A DNA stretch of 6,125 nt from an uncultured Clostridium sp. Lineage in GTDB: Bacteria; Bacillota; Clostridia; TANB77; CAG-508. Where the stretch lies: NCBI GenBank assembly GCA_945937855.1, contig CAMEUC010000092.1, positions 1-6,125 of the forward strand, read 5' to 3'. Positions 5,069 through 6,125 of this stretch are shown in pieces. A program made the position numbers and the translations under genes. The notes below the pieces were generated by a model that worked only from the letters and a program-made list of their open reading frames with translations, made no database searches and was not told the DNA's origin. Numbering within the stretch: the first letter of the stretch is position 1; every line of letters starts with the position of its first letter.

Positions 5069-5891
5069 ATTTAGAAAATATTGATAAATTTCATTTTTAT
5101 TTTTATTTTTATCTTTTGCTATTTTTTTTATTATTTCTTTTTTTTCTAATCCTTTTTTTTCATAATATTTATAATGTTCTTCTAAACTTAAATTTAATAA
5201 AAAATCTTTTTCTTCATTATTTTCATTTGATTTTTCTACAACAATAACAAATTCACCTTTTGGTTCTTTATATTTTTCTAATATTTGTGATACAGTTCCT
5301 CTTAAAAACTCCTCATGTATTTTTGTTATTTCCCTAGCTAAAACAATATTTCTATCACCTAAAATTTCTTTTATATCTTCTAAAGTATTTATTAATTTAT
5401 GTGGTGCTTCATAAAAAATTAATGTACTATTTATTTTTTTTATTTTTTCTAATTTTTCCTTTTTCTCTCTTTTATTTACTGGTAAAAAACCAACAAAATG
5501 AAATTCTGTTGTATCTAATCCTGAAGAAATAATTGCATTAATTGCTGCACATGCTCCCGGTATTGGTATTATTTCTATATTATTTTCTATGGCACATCTT
5601 ACAACTTCTGCCCCTGGGTCAGATATTCCGTGGTGTTCCTGCATCGGAAACAAGCGCAATATTTTTACCTTCTTTTAATTTTTCTATCAATACATTAGAT
5701 TTGGTTTTTTCTATTTCTTTATAATAACTAATTAATGGTTTTTTTATTTCTAAATGATTTAATAACTTTAACGTGTGTCTGGTATCTTCTGCCGCAATTA
5801 AATCAACTTCTTTTAATATCCTTATTGCTCTTAATGTAATATCTTCTAAATTTCCAATTGGTGTTGCAACTAAATATAATTTTCCGTTCAT
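5060..5891 (-). CDS. rsmI: 16S rRNA (cytidine-1402-2'-O)-methyltransferase (RsmI), with +1 frame break at CGG
   Basis: RsmI uses S-adenosylmethionine to methylate the 2'-OH of C1402 in the 16S rRNA decoding centre. It belongs to the tetrapyrrole-methylase fold family. Blocks visible in order are LYLVATPIGNLEDIT, AAEDTRHT, VSDAGTPGISDPG, PIPGACAAINAIISSGLD, FYEAPHKL and REITKIHEEFLRG. The zero frame meets CGG at 5630-5628 (codon 88) and TGA at 5621-5619, cutting the protein within its cofactor-binding motif. Skipping the C gives T-P-G-I-S-D-P-G and a 276-residue product, the normal family length. AAGGAG (5903-5898) lies 6 nt upstream of ATG 5891. The C-terminal end is Lys/Asn/Glu-rich. A link to decoding is notable given the frame breaks, but no functional connection is shown. 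Confidence 0.93.
5627..5630 (-). other. CGGA frame-break site 4 (rsmI, Pro-Gly-Ile)
   Basis: Minus strand zero frame: gga aca cca CGG aat atc tga. Family frame: cca [C] GGA ata tct gac, giving T-P-G-I-S-D. This glycine lies in the near-invariant GTPGISDPG motif, so the correct frame on both sides is unambiguous. Confidence 0.88.
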
Positions 5892-5910
5892 AATAATCTC
5901 CTTTTAAAAA

Positions 5911-5926
5911 ACAAATTGTAATTTGT
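5911..5926. repeat. Short inverted repeat in the rsmI leader
   Basis: ACAAAT (5911-5916) and ATTTGT (5921-5926) are inverted around TGTA, 7 nt upstream of the rsmI ribosome binding site. It could be an operator or chance in AT-rich DNA. Confidence 0.25.
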
Positions 5927-5938
5927 ACGTCACTGCTT

Positions 5939-6060
5939 CTCAGCCTACCTTTTGTATAATTTTTTTAAAAGATCAAACTCTCCAAGGCATACGCGGGTAT
6001 TCCCCCGCCTCAAAGGGCTGTCGAGATTTGACTTTTAAAAAAATATACAAAACGGCTGAG
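5939..6060. repeat. Long foldback (122 nt) upstream of rsmI; structured RNA or MITE-like
   Basis: Arms pair in register: CTCAGCC (5939-5945) with GGCTGAG (6054-6060); TTTTGTATA (5950-5958) with TATACAAAA (6044-6052); TTTTTTTAAAAG (5960-5971) with CTTTTAAAAAAA (6032-6043); TCAAA-TCTC (5973-5982, C5978 bulged) with GAGATTTGA (6023-6031). The tip holds a GC-rich hairpin (GCGGG 5993-5997 with CCCGC 6004-6008). The near-continuous pairing could be a small RNA or a foldback insertion. I do not recognise an RNA family, and a 6S RNA-like central bubble is not evident. Strand of any transcript is unknown. Confidence 0.6.
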
Positions 6061-6125
6061 GCTATATAATCACCCTTCGCGCTACTCTATATGAATAATT
6101 AATTGCATAAAAATAAAGTAGCCAA

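Noticed and set aside
2009..5630. Frame breaks as ordinary sequencing or assembly errors
   Set aside because: Not excluded, but the base, position relative to a Gly codon and coding sense are the same in all four cases on both strands, and three sites are not homopolymeric. Error processes do not know the reading frame.
854..5891. Frame breaks as pseudogenes
   Set aside because: Sequence on both sides of each break keeps all conserved motifs, and each gene has just one lesion of one type. Decay would bring stops, deletions and varied indels.
5939..6060. 6S RNA, SRP RNA or a known riboswitch
   Set aside because: No open central bubble, no GGAAGCAG-type SRP loop and no riboswitch core that I can recognise on either strand.

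Overview
The window is strongly AT-rich DNA with AGA-dominated arginine usage, GGAGG-type ribosome binding sites, and sporulation genes (spoIIR, spmA, spmB) next to an AbrB-type regulator. This points to a low-GC, endospore-forming Firmicute, most likely an uncultured member of the Clostridia. The species cannot be named from the sequence.

Layout. Plus strand: an unresolved left-edge fragment (to about 104), spoIIR (162-797), then murA (854-2126) and walJ/yycJ (2120-2915) overlapping by 7 nt, closed by a strong terminator (2923-2957). Next is a gene-free stretch (2958-3479) holding two foldback, MITE-like elements. Minus strand: spmA (4587-4589 start) and spmB (start 4008, stop 3480), 5 nt apart. 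Plus strand: an abrB-family gene (4794-5039) with a clear sigma-A promoter. Minus strand: rsmI (5891 down to 5060), convergent with abrB and sharing a bidirectional terminator. A 122-nt foldback (5939-6060) lies upstream of rsmI.

The striking feature is that four of the seven genes (murA, walJ, spmB, rsmI) are broken by a +1 frame change of the same kind. At each break one C precedes a conserved glycine codon GGN, so the zero frame reads CGG (Arg) and soon hits a stop. Skipping the C, or reading CGGN as one quadruplet, restores the full family-length protein with the conserved Gly in place. I checked CGG in the coding phase of all seven genes: these four are the only in-frame CGG codons, and every one is a frame break. 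Two lie on each strand, and the base is always C in the coding sense. The codons before the sites (TCT, AAT, TCA, CCA) share no slippery property. This is not how random sequencing error or gene decay looks. The best inference is that CGG is not read as a normal Arg codon in this organism and that CGGN triggers +1 decoding to glycine, by A-site base skipping or a four-base-reading tRNA-Gly. Assembly error remains the main alternative and can be tested with reads, proteomics and a genome-wide CGG census.

Together the genes serve cell-wall synthesis (murA), wall-associated hydrolase or regulator function (walJ), forespore-to-mother-cell signalling (spoIIR), spore core dehydration (spmAB), transition-state regulation (abrB) and ribosome modification (rsmI).
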